Of a stretch of 64,000 bases of DNA, positions 54,816 to 64,000 are shown one piece after another. This DNA is from Nematostella vectensis (lineage: Eukaryota; Cnidaria; Anthozoa; Actiniaria; Edwardsiidae). Both the position numbers and the translations under genes were made by a program. Numbering within the stretch: the first letter of the stretch is position 1; each line of letters opens with the position of its first letter. The notes beneath the pieces were generated by a model. It saw only the letters and a list, made by a program, of their open reading frames with translations, had not been told where the DNA came from and ran no database searches. The stretch is from the NCBI RefSeq assembly GCF_932526225.1, contig NC_064037.1, forward strand, positions 15,100,601-15,164,600, written 5' to 3'.

Positions 54816-56415
54816 GTTTGTCTATTTAGACGAAAAAGCCTGTAGGAAATTGGTGATGTGAAAATCCTGTAGTAATTTAGTGATGTGCGGATCTGCAGCT
54901 ATATACTTAAATCGTAAATCTCCTGAGCCGTCAACTATCTTTGCGTTTCAAATCATTTAGCATAAAGTTACTCTCACCGGGGTTCGTCGTTACTAAAATC
55001 ATTACCCATACATGTAACACCAATGTAGTTTTGATTTACATAAATGCTGTTTATAATTTGATTTGGGTATTTGATTTTTCCACCACGCGAGTCTTTGGAA
55101 AATTGACAGCCGACGTATTTTGACAGTGGCCTGAAAAGGGGCGGCAGGCGTCGCGTCTAGTATTTGTGTCTGAGGGCGTACTTTTATTTTTCCTCTCCAA
55201 CTTTTGAAAAATAAAATCGCCAGATACTCAGGCTATTTTCAGCACTGCTTCTGTGCACAGTCTTCAAATAAGTCAGGGGCTTTTAGGACCCCATTGACTA
55301 TAAAAGCAACTGCTGATAAAGACGGGTTGAACATAGCACCAGCACGATGCAATCACCTGAACATTTTGCTGACAGACACGAGCTAAATGGCAATTATAGA
55401 GGGAAAGAGATAAGCTTTGAAGCTACTTTCTTAAATAATAGTACAAATTCTTCAACATTTGCATTTGCATTGACATGTAAAATCAGCATAAATTCTTAAT
55501 AAAACTTTTGAAAAAGAAACTCGTCAGTTTTACTAAAATGAATAGTCGAAATAAAACGTGCCCAACTGACTACAATTATATGTCAAATTGCTTTTCTACC
55601 CCTTGATTATCTAAAGGGGAAAGTTCAACGCATTCAACACTCACGAAAAATAGTCTGTGATTCAAAATTTCACTGATTTCGAGTAAAAAACAACACTTTG
55701 TAGATCAATTTGTACTCTAAAACTCCTATTTAACATCAATAAATAAAGTTTACTTAACAGAGGATCTGGAAACAGAATAAAATAATACGGTAGCTGTTAT
55801 TTTCATGACATTTTCGCATACCTGTCAACCTCTGAAAATCTCAAGGCTTGAGAATATTCTGGGGAAGAGGGGTGGGGTATGTTTATTTTTGTGGGGAGGG
55901 GTGGGTTTAGCCTTGCAGGTGTTATAGCAAGGTATTATAGAAAGCTCTCACGAACAAATCCACTTATTGATCTCACGAGGGTGTTATATTAACTGTGCTA
56001 CACAAAGGAATTATTGTTTCAAATATTTTCAATAATAGAAAAAAGGCAAAATGACAATTTTCTATAGAATAATTTTTCGGAAGCGACAAAAATTGCTAAA
56101 GGCGGGAGATTTGGTGCTAAACGCGGGAAAGCGGGAGAAGGGGTCCAAAATCTTGAGACTCCCGCCTTATGCGGGAAAGTTGACAGGTATGTTTTCGGCA
56201 AATTCTTACCAGATTTGATGTTTATGCCGAGTTCTTGTCTCGTCAACGTCAGGAAGCAAATGAGTGAAAATCGATATTTTTCCCATCGGGCCCCGCGCAC
56301 CCGTGTCCACCCTCCTCTGTGTTCATTGACCTTGCGTGATCTGTTGCAGAGATCGCTGAGACCTACTAATTCTCAAGAATAATACTCGCCACTCCATGGT
56401 GTATCGCTGCAAAGA
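54816..56415. other. Intergenic region upstream of the LicD gene
   Basis: Mostly AT-rich without coding signal, apart from the inverted-repeat element at 55817-56191. A 60-codon open stretch near 55204-55386 has no support. Confidence 0.5.
55817..56191. mobile_element. TIR element, CATACCTGTCAAC ends
   Basis: Inverted CATACCTGTCAAC and GTTGACAGGTATG bound 375 bp; TTTTCG flanks both sides (55811-55816 and 56192-56197). Inside, AATCTCAAG and GCGGGA motifs also pair. Non-coding. Confidence 0.75.
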
Positions 56416-57258
56416 ATGGCCATAGCTGTGTTCACGAAGTTTCGAAGTATTGTACTACTGTTATTATTCCTCGTCTTAGTTTTTTATGTCGTGCAGTACA
56501 AGAACAACGAACACACTCTTCAAAACGCTGAGTTACACCTTCTCGTCAACGCTCACAGACCTTATACTAGTTATCAGCCGTGCAGCGACATCACAAATTG
56601 CCCTGATGTGCGTTACGTGAAGGCTTCACATTTGCGGGTTTCGCAGCTCATTCTAACGCGATTACTGCGCGTGCTAGCTCTACTCTGTGATAAGCACGGG
56701 GTGCGCTATTTCCTGTTCCACGGCACGCTATTAGGAGCAGTAAGACATCAAGGACATAACCCCTTTGATAACGACATCGACATTGCAATACCCGAAGAGG
56801 ACTTCCATAAGCTGCAGGCAGCCGCTGAAGAGCTACCCAAAGGCATGTTCTTCCAGACAGAGTCCACGGATCAGTACTACAAAATACCAGCATATAGCTT
56901 CTTGTTAGCAAAGTTACGCGATATGTCGAGTTGTTATACTTCCTTAATGTGCAGAGGTAAATGCCACCAGAACGGACTAATGGTAGATGTGTCTGTCTTA
57001 CCTTCGAACTCACAGGGGGATTTCCTGGATTTCTACAAGGGTATGAAAAAACGTTTTCTTGGTCCTTTAGTGCACAAGACAACGGACATTTACCCTAGGA
57101 AAAAAATAAAGTTTGACGGGTTTGAATTCTATGTTCCGTGGAACTACGAGAAAATGCTCAAACAGTGGTACGGAAAATCGTACATGGAACTTCCATCGCA
57201 TGGAAAATTATTCAGCGGAGATACAGCACACAACACGAAAAGCTGCGAAGAAATATAA
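56416..57258 (+). CDS. LicD-family type II membrane protein, single exon
   Basis: 280 residues, ATG in good context (AAGAATGG), stop TAA. LicD/fukutin-type proteins are nucleotidyl- or phosphotransferases acting on glycans or lipids; animal members usually face the Golgi or ER lumen. A membrane anchor is at residues 11-27 (IVLLLLFLVLVFYVV), with a short cytosolic N-terminus, so a type II orientation is likely. The LicD motif spans about 98-126: FHGTLLGAVRHQGHNPFDND then IDIAIP, the DxD-like metal site; the usual DDDID reads DNDID here. HQNGLMVDVSVLP (184-196) fits the second conserved block. Cysteines at 56, 62, 173, 179 and 183 suit a lumenal fold. Substrate unknown. The absence of introns contrasts with its neighbours. 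Confidence 0.85.
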   Translation: MAIAVFTKFRSIVLLLLFLVLVFYVVQYKNNEHTLQNAELHLLVNAHRPYTSYQPCSDITNCPDVRYVKASHLRVSQLILTRLLRVLALLCDKHGVRYFLFHGTLLGAVRHQGHNPFDNDIDIAIPEEDFHKLQAAAEELPKGMFFQTESTDQYYKIPAYSFLLAKLRDMSSCYTSLMCRGKCHQNGLMVDVSVLPSNSQGDFLDFYKGMKKRFLGPLVHKTTDIYPRKKIKFDGFEFYVPWNYEKMLKQWYGKSYMELPSHGKLFSGDTAHNTKSCEEI

Positions 57259-57900
57259 CGATTTTACGGGACCTGCTACGTCCATATTCCTTTTGGCTTT
57301 TTAAATACCTGTTTTTTGTTATCCTTTAGCAATGGCTTTAACATTACTACCAAAGCGTTGGAACAGTTAACATGGATAAAGATGCGGCAGTGTTCTCATA
57401 GAAGGCCTAAATTAAATGAAAGAAAAGAGATTGAAACTTAAACAATTTTAGATAGTGTCTCAAACAGCTCATTACTGGAGCCACTCGCGTAATGGAAACC
57501 TGTCGAACCAACATTGATTGATGTGAGTTAAAAATAGAAGAATGCTCACACAAATTGGACTCTGGTGTTGTTCCTGTCCTGCACTAAGACCACAGACGCT
57601 GCACTTTTTATGTTAGGCCCTAAATTAAACGTGTCTGATACATGAAAAATACGGGTCCACATCGAATAAGACGCATGATTTGCCCAAATTAGCTTATATT
57701 AGTGAGTACTTGAAGATACACAATGGCCACGGCCAGGATGGCGTGACCGAGAAAACACTTGAGTAATTGATGGGCCATAAATCCCAAAATAGTTTGAATA
57801 AAAGTACCTAGCCTTTATATTCAGGAACAAATAAAAATTAACCCGAAAACTTCATTTCTACAATAGCGAATGGGGAAAGTTGAGTTGACTGAGTTTATTC
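57259..57900. other. Intergenic region 3' of the LicD gene
   Basis: AT-rich; no consensus AATAAA close to the stop and no coding or repeat signal seen. Confidence 0.5.
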
Positions 57901-57904
57901 GTAT

Positions 57905-58600
57905 TAAGGGCGGATCCAGGATTTTGGTTGGTATTTGGGGGTTGCACATGTCAGACGGAAACCACTGAAAGCCAAATTTTATCATAGGCTTTATAGGACC
58001 ATGTATACCGCATTCTTTGTAAGAGAGTTAAGGCTGTAGTGTATAACTTTAAAAATAATCAAATAATAAAATCTAAACGTACCATAGTTTTCGTGATGTT
58101 ATTGTCCTCTGGTGGTTTGCTAATTCGCTTTGGCGATTTTTAGCTAAGCTGGCTGTGATTATTCCAAGTGTTAAGTTTACATATATATGGCTAATTACAA
58201 AATTTATAATTCAAATATATTTCTCTTCAAACGATTTTTTAAGGTTGACTCTCGTTAAGCAATTAGCCTATTTTTTTTTTTTCATTTTTGCAAAAAAAAA
58301 GTAGTAGAAAGTATGTACTTATTAATTGCAAAATTACCAAGAGCTCCATTTGTCGGAGATGCTGTCGCGCAAACTCGTCAATGATGCCATCTGTGTTCAA
58401 TTCCATATCATAATCGATGTCAGTAGGAGTCCATCCATTCTATTCTCTGTCATAGCAGTGCGCATGCGGGTCTTCAGACGGCTTACGCACTCACACGATA
58501 TAACCGGCAATGTGCAGAAGATTCGTAACAGACGGTATATACTTGGAAAAAACAAACTTTCTGCCTGTTCAAGTGCCTTTGATGCTGCGTCTGAACGGTC
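57905..58600 (-). pseudogene. Degraded hAT-type transposase fragment
   Basis: On the - strand, 58600-58330 reads EQAESLFFPSIYRLLRIFCT then LPVISCECVSRLKTRMRTAM and TENRMDGLLL, then with one frame change IDYDMELNTDGIIDEFARQH. This is the C-terminal dimerisation block of hAT/zinc-finger-MYM-like transposases. Part of the CERSFS/LRR segment is missing and the frame is broken, so it is dead. GGGCGGATCCAGGATTTTGG near 57908 resembles a hAT terminal sequence and may be the element's end. Confidence 0.65.
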
Positions 58601-58612
58601 GGGCCCCTTTAT

Positions 58613-59505
58613 CCCATTTCATTCTACAAGAATAAAGAACGCTGCATTTTAATGGCGGGAATCGAAATGACCATGAGGTGAGGCTTTGCTTGATTATTTA
58701 TGCTGACCGTTACTACGGCGCAGATTCCACCAAAGGAACTCCGAGATCTAGCCGAAATCTAGCCGTTTTATAAGACACTAGGGATCGTCCAACGGATCGC
58801 TATCTGCTATTTTTTATTATTATTTTATTCCGTAAGGTTTTAAATTCGTTATTGAACCGCTCAAAACTAGCATAATAATTAGAATTTTCTCAAAAAAGCA
58901 ATGCTCTGAATAATTTACTTATCTACTCATTCATTCATTCATTTATCCATCCATCCATCCATCCATCCATCCATTCATTCATTCATTTATTTTTATTATA
59001 TAGTGCCTGTATCCTTGATGCTAGAATGAAATTTTTGATGGTATTTGTGCATATAAGGTGGGTTTTTTTTTCGGTTTCAAGTCACAAGACAGCGGCAAAG
59101 AACAAGATGTAAATGACAAAGCGCAGGGGTAGGGTGAGTATAAATTCTCACGCGCAGTGGTGGGGTGGTGGTTACTAAAAATAGCCAGATTCGGAATCGA
59201 CAATGCGCGCGGGTAATACCAAAGTGTCCCTCTCTTATCTTATGCTCTCTTGGTGGTATACAAAAAAAAGTTTTCGTGACGCGATGTCCGTCCGTCCGCC
59301 TGTCCCCGGAAAGCATCGTATGACAATAAAACTTGGCAGGTGTCATGTAGGTGTCAAGGGAGTGCAAAAATATGGTCACGTGAGTTGTGACGTCATCGTT
59401 GACGTCACTAAAAGCAAAACTATTCCGATTAATTAGAACAAAAATACCATATCTCATAAACAAAACAACATATGACAACTAATCTTGGTATATCATGGTG
59501 TCAAT
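58613..59505. other. Intergenic region with simple repeat
   Basis: Contains a tetranucleotide ATTC/ATCC repeat at about 58924-58990. The rest shows no coding signal. Confidence 0.6.
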
Positions 59506-59509
59506 ACGG

Positions 59510-59928
59510 CCCTGGGTCTATAGGGTCCATGGCTTCTAAAGGATCTATGGGTTCTATGAGTTCTATAAGATCTATGGGTTCTATGAGTTCTATAAGGTCT
59601 ATGGGTTCTATGTGTTCTATAAGGTCTATGGGTTCTATGCGGTCTATGGGTTCTACAGGGTCTATGGGTTCTATGTAGTTTATGGGTTCTAAAAGGTCTA
59701 TGGGTTCTATATATAGGGTCTATGGGTTCTATGTAGTCTATGGGTTCTATATATAGGGTCTATGGGTTCTATGTAGTCTATGGGTTCTATATATAGGGTC
59801 TATGGGTTCTATATATAGGGTCTATGGGTTCTATATATAGGGTCTATGGGTTCTATGCGGTCTATGGGTTCTATGCGGTCTATGGGTTCTATATATAGGG
59901 TCTATGGGTTCTATAGGGTATAACAACT
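59510..59928. repeat. 18-bp minisatellite GGGTTCTATNNGGTCTAT
   Basis: More than 20 imperfect copies, some with an extra ATATATA. It begins within a short open stretch of Ser-Met-Gly repeats that has no other support. Confidence 0.92.
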
Positions 59929-60428
59929 ACTTCTCGAACCCTCCCCGCTAAGCGCAAAGCCATTGTTATCACTGACCAATTGTCACTAGCGGGGATGAGG
60001 GTACAGAGTATCTCAGTCTTGCATCGTCTCGGAGGAGGGAAGTAGCCAAGGCTGTCAAAATACTTGTAGGTCTGGAAAGGAATAAAATACACTAAAGTGA
60101 CTGTTTTGGCTATTGTGGGTCTAGATGCCCAGACCGAAAGGTGCTTGTGGTACTAATTATTCGTAAAAATAAAGGTGATTCAATACTCAAGCAGTACCCA
60201 ATACGTGCATTGATGGCGTTATAATGCACTTCAGTTTATTTGTGACGTATATATAATAAAAATTGAGAAGCGCGCTGTTTTGTGGTGCCCATTCCTCGGC
60301 AGTTATATCTCACCAGTTACCAGACCCCTATCCACTCAGACGAAATGGCGGCTATTTGAACGTGATTTTGCCACATCAACGTAGTGCATGCGTTTGTGAG
60401 ACCATTGAGAGTCTATTCAACATTTAAA
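59929..60428. promoter_or_regulatory. Upstream flank of METTL16
   Basis: Holds the 5' UTR and probably the promoter. I see no TATA box placed convincingly. An in-frame stop TAG just upstream limits the frame, so translation cannot start far 5' of 60429. Confidence 0.35.
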
Positions 60429-60753
60429 ATGGGCCTGAACGACTTAATGCACCCAAGAAACAGATACAAGGACAGTCCACCAAATTTTAGCGAGCTAGGG
60501 GCAATATACCCAGAGTTTAAAAAGTTTACACGCGAGAATTCTAGCGGAACTGTGAGCATAAATTTTAAGGATCCCGAGGCGCTGAGAGCCGTGACATGCT
60601 GTACGCTGGATCATGACTTTGGGTTGAAGCTTGATCTACCGTTAGACCGGCTTATACCTACCGTCCCACTCAGGCTTAACTACATACTATGGCTAGAGGA
60701 TTTGATGAAGAGTTTGGGGGAAGTGGCGGAAGCTGTTTGGGGCTTGGATATAG
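60429..60753 (+). CDS. METTL16: METTL16 exon 1
   Basis: Residues 1-108 plus one base; ends GLDI/G. Donor G|GTTGGT is followed 15 bp later by a run of about 14 G. Confidence 0.92.
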
Positions 60754-63700
60754 GTTGGTTCCCAGGATGGGGGGGGGGGGGGTGGGGGGTAGGGAGGGGA
60801 GGGGAGGGGTTGGGTTGGGTTAAGATTTTTAGCTAGATTCTTATGGGGCCCCAAAAATCAAACACATTAAAAACCAAGGATAGAAATTAATACCTCACCC
60901 TAATTTATATCCCAAAAGTGCCAATTTCAAAACAAAGCAAGTAAACATCATTATTATTATAGTATACTGAATGTGTTCCCAGGCTTCTTTTTTTTCGTGT
61001 TTACAAAAAAGTATATATATAATCAAAAACTCAGGCAAAAATTTCAGCATAAATGTTTTATCCCACCATACATGTTTTGTGGGTGCTTGAGGACTTGTGT
61101 GAGGCAGCACATACACTGGATATTTTGAGGGGGCATGTGCAGTTATAGGTATCATATGGAAAAAGGATAGTATTTCACAACCCTTCAATAAGAAATTACC
61201 CACTTTTTAATGGCCAAAGGGGAGGGATATGCATATTCCCTGCGCACCTTGATACTGCGCACCTTGATGCCTGTGCAAAGCAACTTTATTCATGTTTATC
61301 TGTACTTGTTAGGGAAGGAAATAACTAGAGAATGTTTAAATGGAGTATCAACTTGTTACATATCTGAAATTCTGTAGTCATAATCAGGTTTAACCATCTA
61401 AATTTATCAACCATTTTACAAACAATACAAAGTAGAAGTTTTATTGGTGGGAAGCTATATATGTCTACTTAATTGTATTTTAATTATCACATGTAAACAA
61501 TAACAGGGGTGGCTGATTGAAAAGTGAATTGTTTTGCTTCATAAACATTTTCATTTTCTGTATCAGGCACTGGTGCTTCTTGCATCTACCCTCTTCTTGG
61601 TGCTGCCATTGACAACTGGAATTTTATCGCAACTGAAATTGATGAGTTTGCTTTGGGTTATGCCCAAAGGAATGTTGCCCAGAATGGAATGGATGGCAAA
61701 ATTAAACGTAAGATCTTGTACAGTATAAAGAAATACACCATTTACTTGTTATTATATCAAGACCTGACAGCAATTGTCTTTCTTTCCAGTCAAACTGGTT
61801 AGTCCTGATTCATACCTCAGGAAGCCACTGAAAGACGTCACTCAAAAAATTACCTTCTGCATGTGTAACCCTCCATTCTTTTCCTGTGAGGAGGAGGCCA
61901 TGTTTGGTGCTTCCAGAACAGACAAGCGCCCTCTACCCACATCTGTTTGCACAGGGTCAGCAAATGAGACTGTTACCAGAGGCGGTGAGGTGGAGTTTGT
62001 CAAAGGCATCATTCGGGACAGCATGGAAATGAAAGATATGATCAGGTAAAAAGTTTACTTGTGTTTGTGTCTATTTATAAACATTTAATATTTCACCACG
62101 GAATCACACAAAACTCCTAATGTCTCTTGGGAAGAGTGTATAAATACACCTTTTCATCGACATAAAGAAATAAAAAAAAAAAAGCTGCCTGCCCACTTGA
62201 ATTTTTGTAGAAATCTACCAAGGAGGTGTGAACCTCATTGGTACTAACTATGCACATTTTGATTTGGACTCATTTAATTTTTGTGTCCTTATAGCTGGTA
62301 TACAACAATGTTGGGCAAGAAATCCAGCCTAACGGAAGTCATGGCTTTTCTGAAGAAAAATAAGGTACAGTACTGTAAAGTTATTAATTTTCTTTTCTCA
62401 GTCAAAAAGAGTCTGGTGATAACTGTTATTGCTTTGTGCAGATTTATGCTGTTACAACAACTGAGTTTTGTCAGGGGAAAACAAGACGTTGGGGAGTTGC
62501 ATGGACTTTTATTAAAGGCATTTTATCAATAGAGGTAAATTGTATTGTAATCACAAGTGCTAGAATGTTGGTGAATTTTCACTAAACGATAATTTGTATT
62601 TCTCACTTTGCCATTCCAAAAAAAAAGTTGTTGTTTTTTCATGAAATTCCCCTCCCATTTTATCCTTGTAAAAAAAAAAAACAGGAAATAACATACAGTA
62701 ATACCCTAGAGGAACAGATAGGCTGAATTGGAATTTAGATATACTTTCCAATCAAATGTCCAGATCTCTTACTGTACAGTGTCCTCAGTATAGGAAATTT
62801 TCAATACCTTGCCCACAGTTCTTCTCAAAAAGGCCCTGTCAGCTGTTAAAAAATGTTCTTTATTCTACCAGTCTCCACCAGCAAAAAGACATAAGAAGCA
62901 CCACAAGGCTAAACCTTTGACCTTCACGATCAACTCTTCTTCTTGCCATGTTCAGTCACATGTTAAAGACACAGCAGACAAAATCAAACAATTGTTTTTG
63001 CAACTGAAGGTATGCTTTGTCTTCTAGACTAGAGGGAGGGGGGGCAGTGGTGGAGATATATGAAATAAATAATGGAAATACAGCACACAGTTAAACTAAA
63101 GAATTGTCTCTTCAATTAAAGTTTGAATTCTGTTTCTTCAAAAAACACCATTGTTTGGATAACAAGCTGTTTTGCAAAATGATGGTAATACATTGGGTTT
63201 ACACAAAAATGTAAATCCTAATTTATATTTGAGACTTCTGTTTGTTGATATAACCTACAAGGCAAAGTGAAAGTGAAAGAGCATTGGTAATACAGACTGT
63301 TCGATGAGTTTTGTTTTAAACTTCTAGAACTACAATAGTTGGTCCCTTTTGAGGGACTGCTTATAGCTACGCTAGAAGTGAGTTTGCCACAGCAATATAT
63401 ATTTAATAATATTTAATAATATTATTTTTTTTTAAATAAAAAGTTTTACAGAAGAAACTGTAAGAATGTGAGTTGTATTGTGTTGGTGATGATAATTATA
63501 GAGGATCGGGATGGCAGTGTTTTTGTAATAAAATTCTTGGTGACTCACTCTGTTTCAGATTGACATAAAAGAAACGTCCCATAAAACTACAGACTCTATT
63601 TCCTTCACATGTACTGCGGTAGAAAACACATGGAGTAACCAACGCAGGAAGCGGAGGGAACAACAGCGCCAGAAGCCACTCATCTCTGATGATGTACCTC

Positions 63701-64000
63701 CAGCTGCCATAGAAGATGCTGATCAAAGAAGTACCTCAGCCGCTGGCAGTACTCCAACTGCTATAGATTTGTCTCAGACTGGTAAAAAATCAATCACTGA
63801 CACTTGCGCTTTAACAAAAAGAGAAAACAGTACAGATAAAACTGCAGAGGGACCAATGAATGGCAGTCAAGTATCTGGGAGTACTACAAACTCTGATGGC
63901 AAACCAGAAAGTGATATGGCATTGAAGGACAGAGGGGTAAACCAAAATTGCTCGTCACCTCTGTGTGTGTTTTCTGTTAATGTGGGAGAAAAGATAGGAG
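60429..64000 (+). CDS. METTL16: METTL16, U6/MAT2A-type RNA N6-adenosine methyltransferase, 3' end cut
   Basis: Transfers methyl from S-adenosylmethionine to adenosine N6 in structured RNAs (U6 snRNA and MAT2A hairpins in vertebrates), so it links splicing and SAM homeostasis. Seven exons join to 488 residues plus one base and continue past the window; the human protein is 562. The start ATG (MGLNDLMHPRNRYKDSPPNF) aligns with the human N-terminus. Visible: NFKDPEALRAVTCC, RLIPTVPLRLNYI, GLDIGTGASCIYPLLGA (SAM site, about 105-121), catalytic FCMCNPPFFS (NPPF at 182-185), GGEVEFVKGIIRDS, TTEFCQGKTRRWGVAW, then a basic linker SPPAKRHKKHHKAKP and the beginning of the C-terminal VCR region. The Ser/Thr-rich tail before the window edge is the usual variable linker. 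Confidence 0.95.
61567..61707 (+). CDS. METTL16: METTL16 exon 2
   Basis: Residues 109-156: GTGASCIYPLLGA and FIATEIDEFALGYAQRNV, the SAM-binding core. Confidence 0.94.
61790..62045 (+). CDS. METTL16: METTL16 exon 3 (NPPF)
   Basis: Residues 156-241 with the catalytic NPPF motif. The preceding intron is only 82 bp. Confidence 0.95.
62295..62364 (+). CDS. METTL16: METTL16 exon 4
   Basis: WYTTMLGKKSSLTEVMAFLK; phases 2 in, 0 out. Confidence 0.93.
62442..62534 (+). CDS. METTL16: METTL16 exon 5
   Basis: IYAVTTTEFCQGKTRRWGVA then WTFIKGILSIE; ends the methyltransferase domain. Confidence 0.94.
62872..63009 (+). CDS. METTL16: METTL16 exon 6
   Basis: Basic SPPAKRHKKHHKAKPLTF then the first VCR strand. 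An alternative acceptor CCCACAG at 62814-62820 would keep the frame open, but SPPAKR aligns with human SPPSKR, so I chose 62872. Confidence 0.88.
63559..64000 (+). CDS. METTL16: METTL16 exon 7, open at window edge
   Basis: IDIKETSHKTTDSISFTCTA and VENTWSNQRRKRREQQRQ (VCR part 1), then a Ser/Thr/Asp-rich linker still open at the last base. Confidence 0.9.
   Translation, partial: MDIKETSHKTTDSISFTCTAVENTWSNQRRKRREQQRQKPLISDDVPPAAIEDADQRSTSAAGSTPTAIDLSQTGKKSITDTCALTKRENSTDKTAEGPMNGSQVSGSTTNSDGKPESDMALKDRGVNQNCSSPLCVFSVNVGEKIG

Noticed and set aside
58326-58652. Plus-strand open frame of 108 codons
   Set aside because: The opposite strand reads as a hAT transposase C-terminus, which explains the segment better.
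59472-59678. Ser-Met-Gly repeat open frame
   Set aside because: Translation of the 18-bp minisatellite; no start context or homologue.

Overview
This is eukaryotic, metazoan-type genomic DNA: intron-rich genes with GT-AG splice sites, many short inverted-repeat transposons, minisatellites and homopolymer runs. Gene content (an axonemal dynein heavy chain, METTL16, a LicD-family protein) and the transposon flavour fit an early-branching animal, most plausibly an anthozoan cnidarian such as a sea anemone. That taxon is an inference and was not tested.

Layout, all main genes on the + strand. (1) 114-44498: 54 exons of an inner-arm axonemal dynein heavy chain, identified as DNAH10. The 5' end lies upstream of the window. 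The exons in the window join in one frame to 3671 residues plus a stop, covering the distal tail, linker, AAA1-AAA6, stalk and C-terminal domain. (2) 44499-47040: dynein 3' flank with a duplicated terminal-exon fragment, a tRNA-like SINE head, a TTAA-flanked transposon and a 120-bp direct repeat. (3) about 47043-48285: a two-exon gene of unknown function. (4) 48500-52080: about 32 copies of a roughly 113-bp minisatellite. (5) 52088-52693: a broken Ulp1/C48-type cysteine peptidase domain. (6) 52694-56415: mostly intergenic, with a tentative two-exon gene at 54386-54815 and an inverted-repeat element. (7) 56416-57258: a LicD-domain type II membrane protein in one exon. (8) 57900-58600: remains of a hAT transposase on the - strand. 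(9) 60429-64000: METTL16, seven exons, cut by the window's right edge.

The most unusual signal is in the dynein introns. At about a dozen exon-intron junctions the splice site plus 15 to 100 bases of neighbouring coding sequence has been copied in tandem into the intron. The extreme case is 24 copies of a 75-bp unit before the AAA2 exon, each with an acceptor and the first 22 exon bases. The result is arrays of decoy splice sites, nearly all of which would lead to a frameshift or stop.

The main genes show no sign of working together: the dynein is a ciliary motor subunit, METTL16 an RNA N6-adenosine methyltransferase, and the LicD protein probably a Golgi or ER phosphotransferase-like enzyme.
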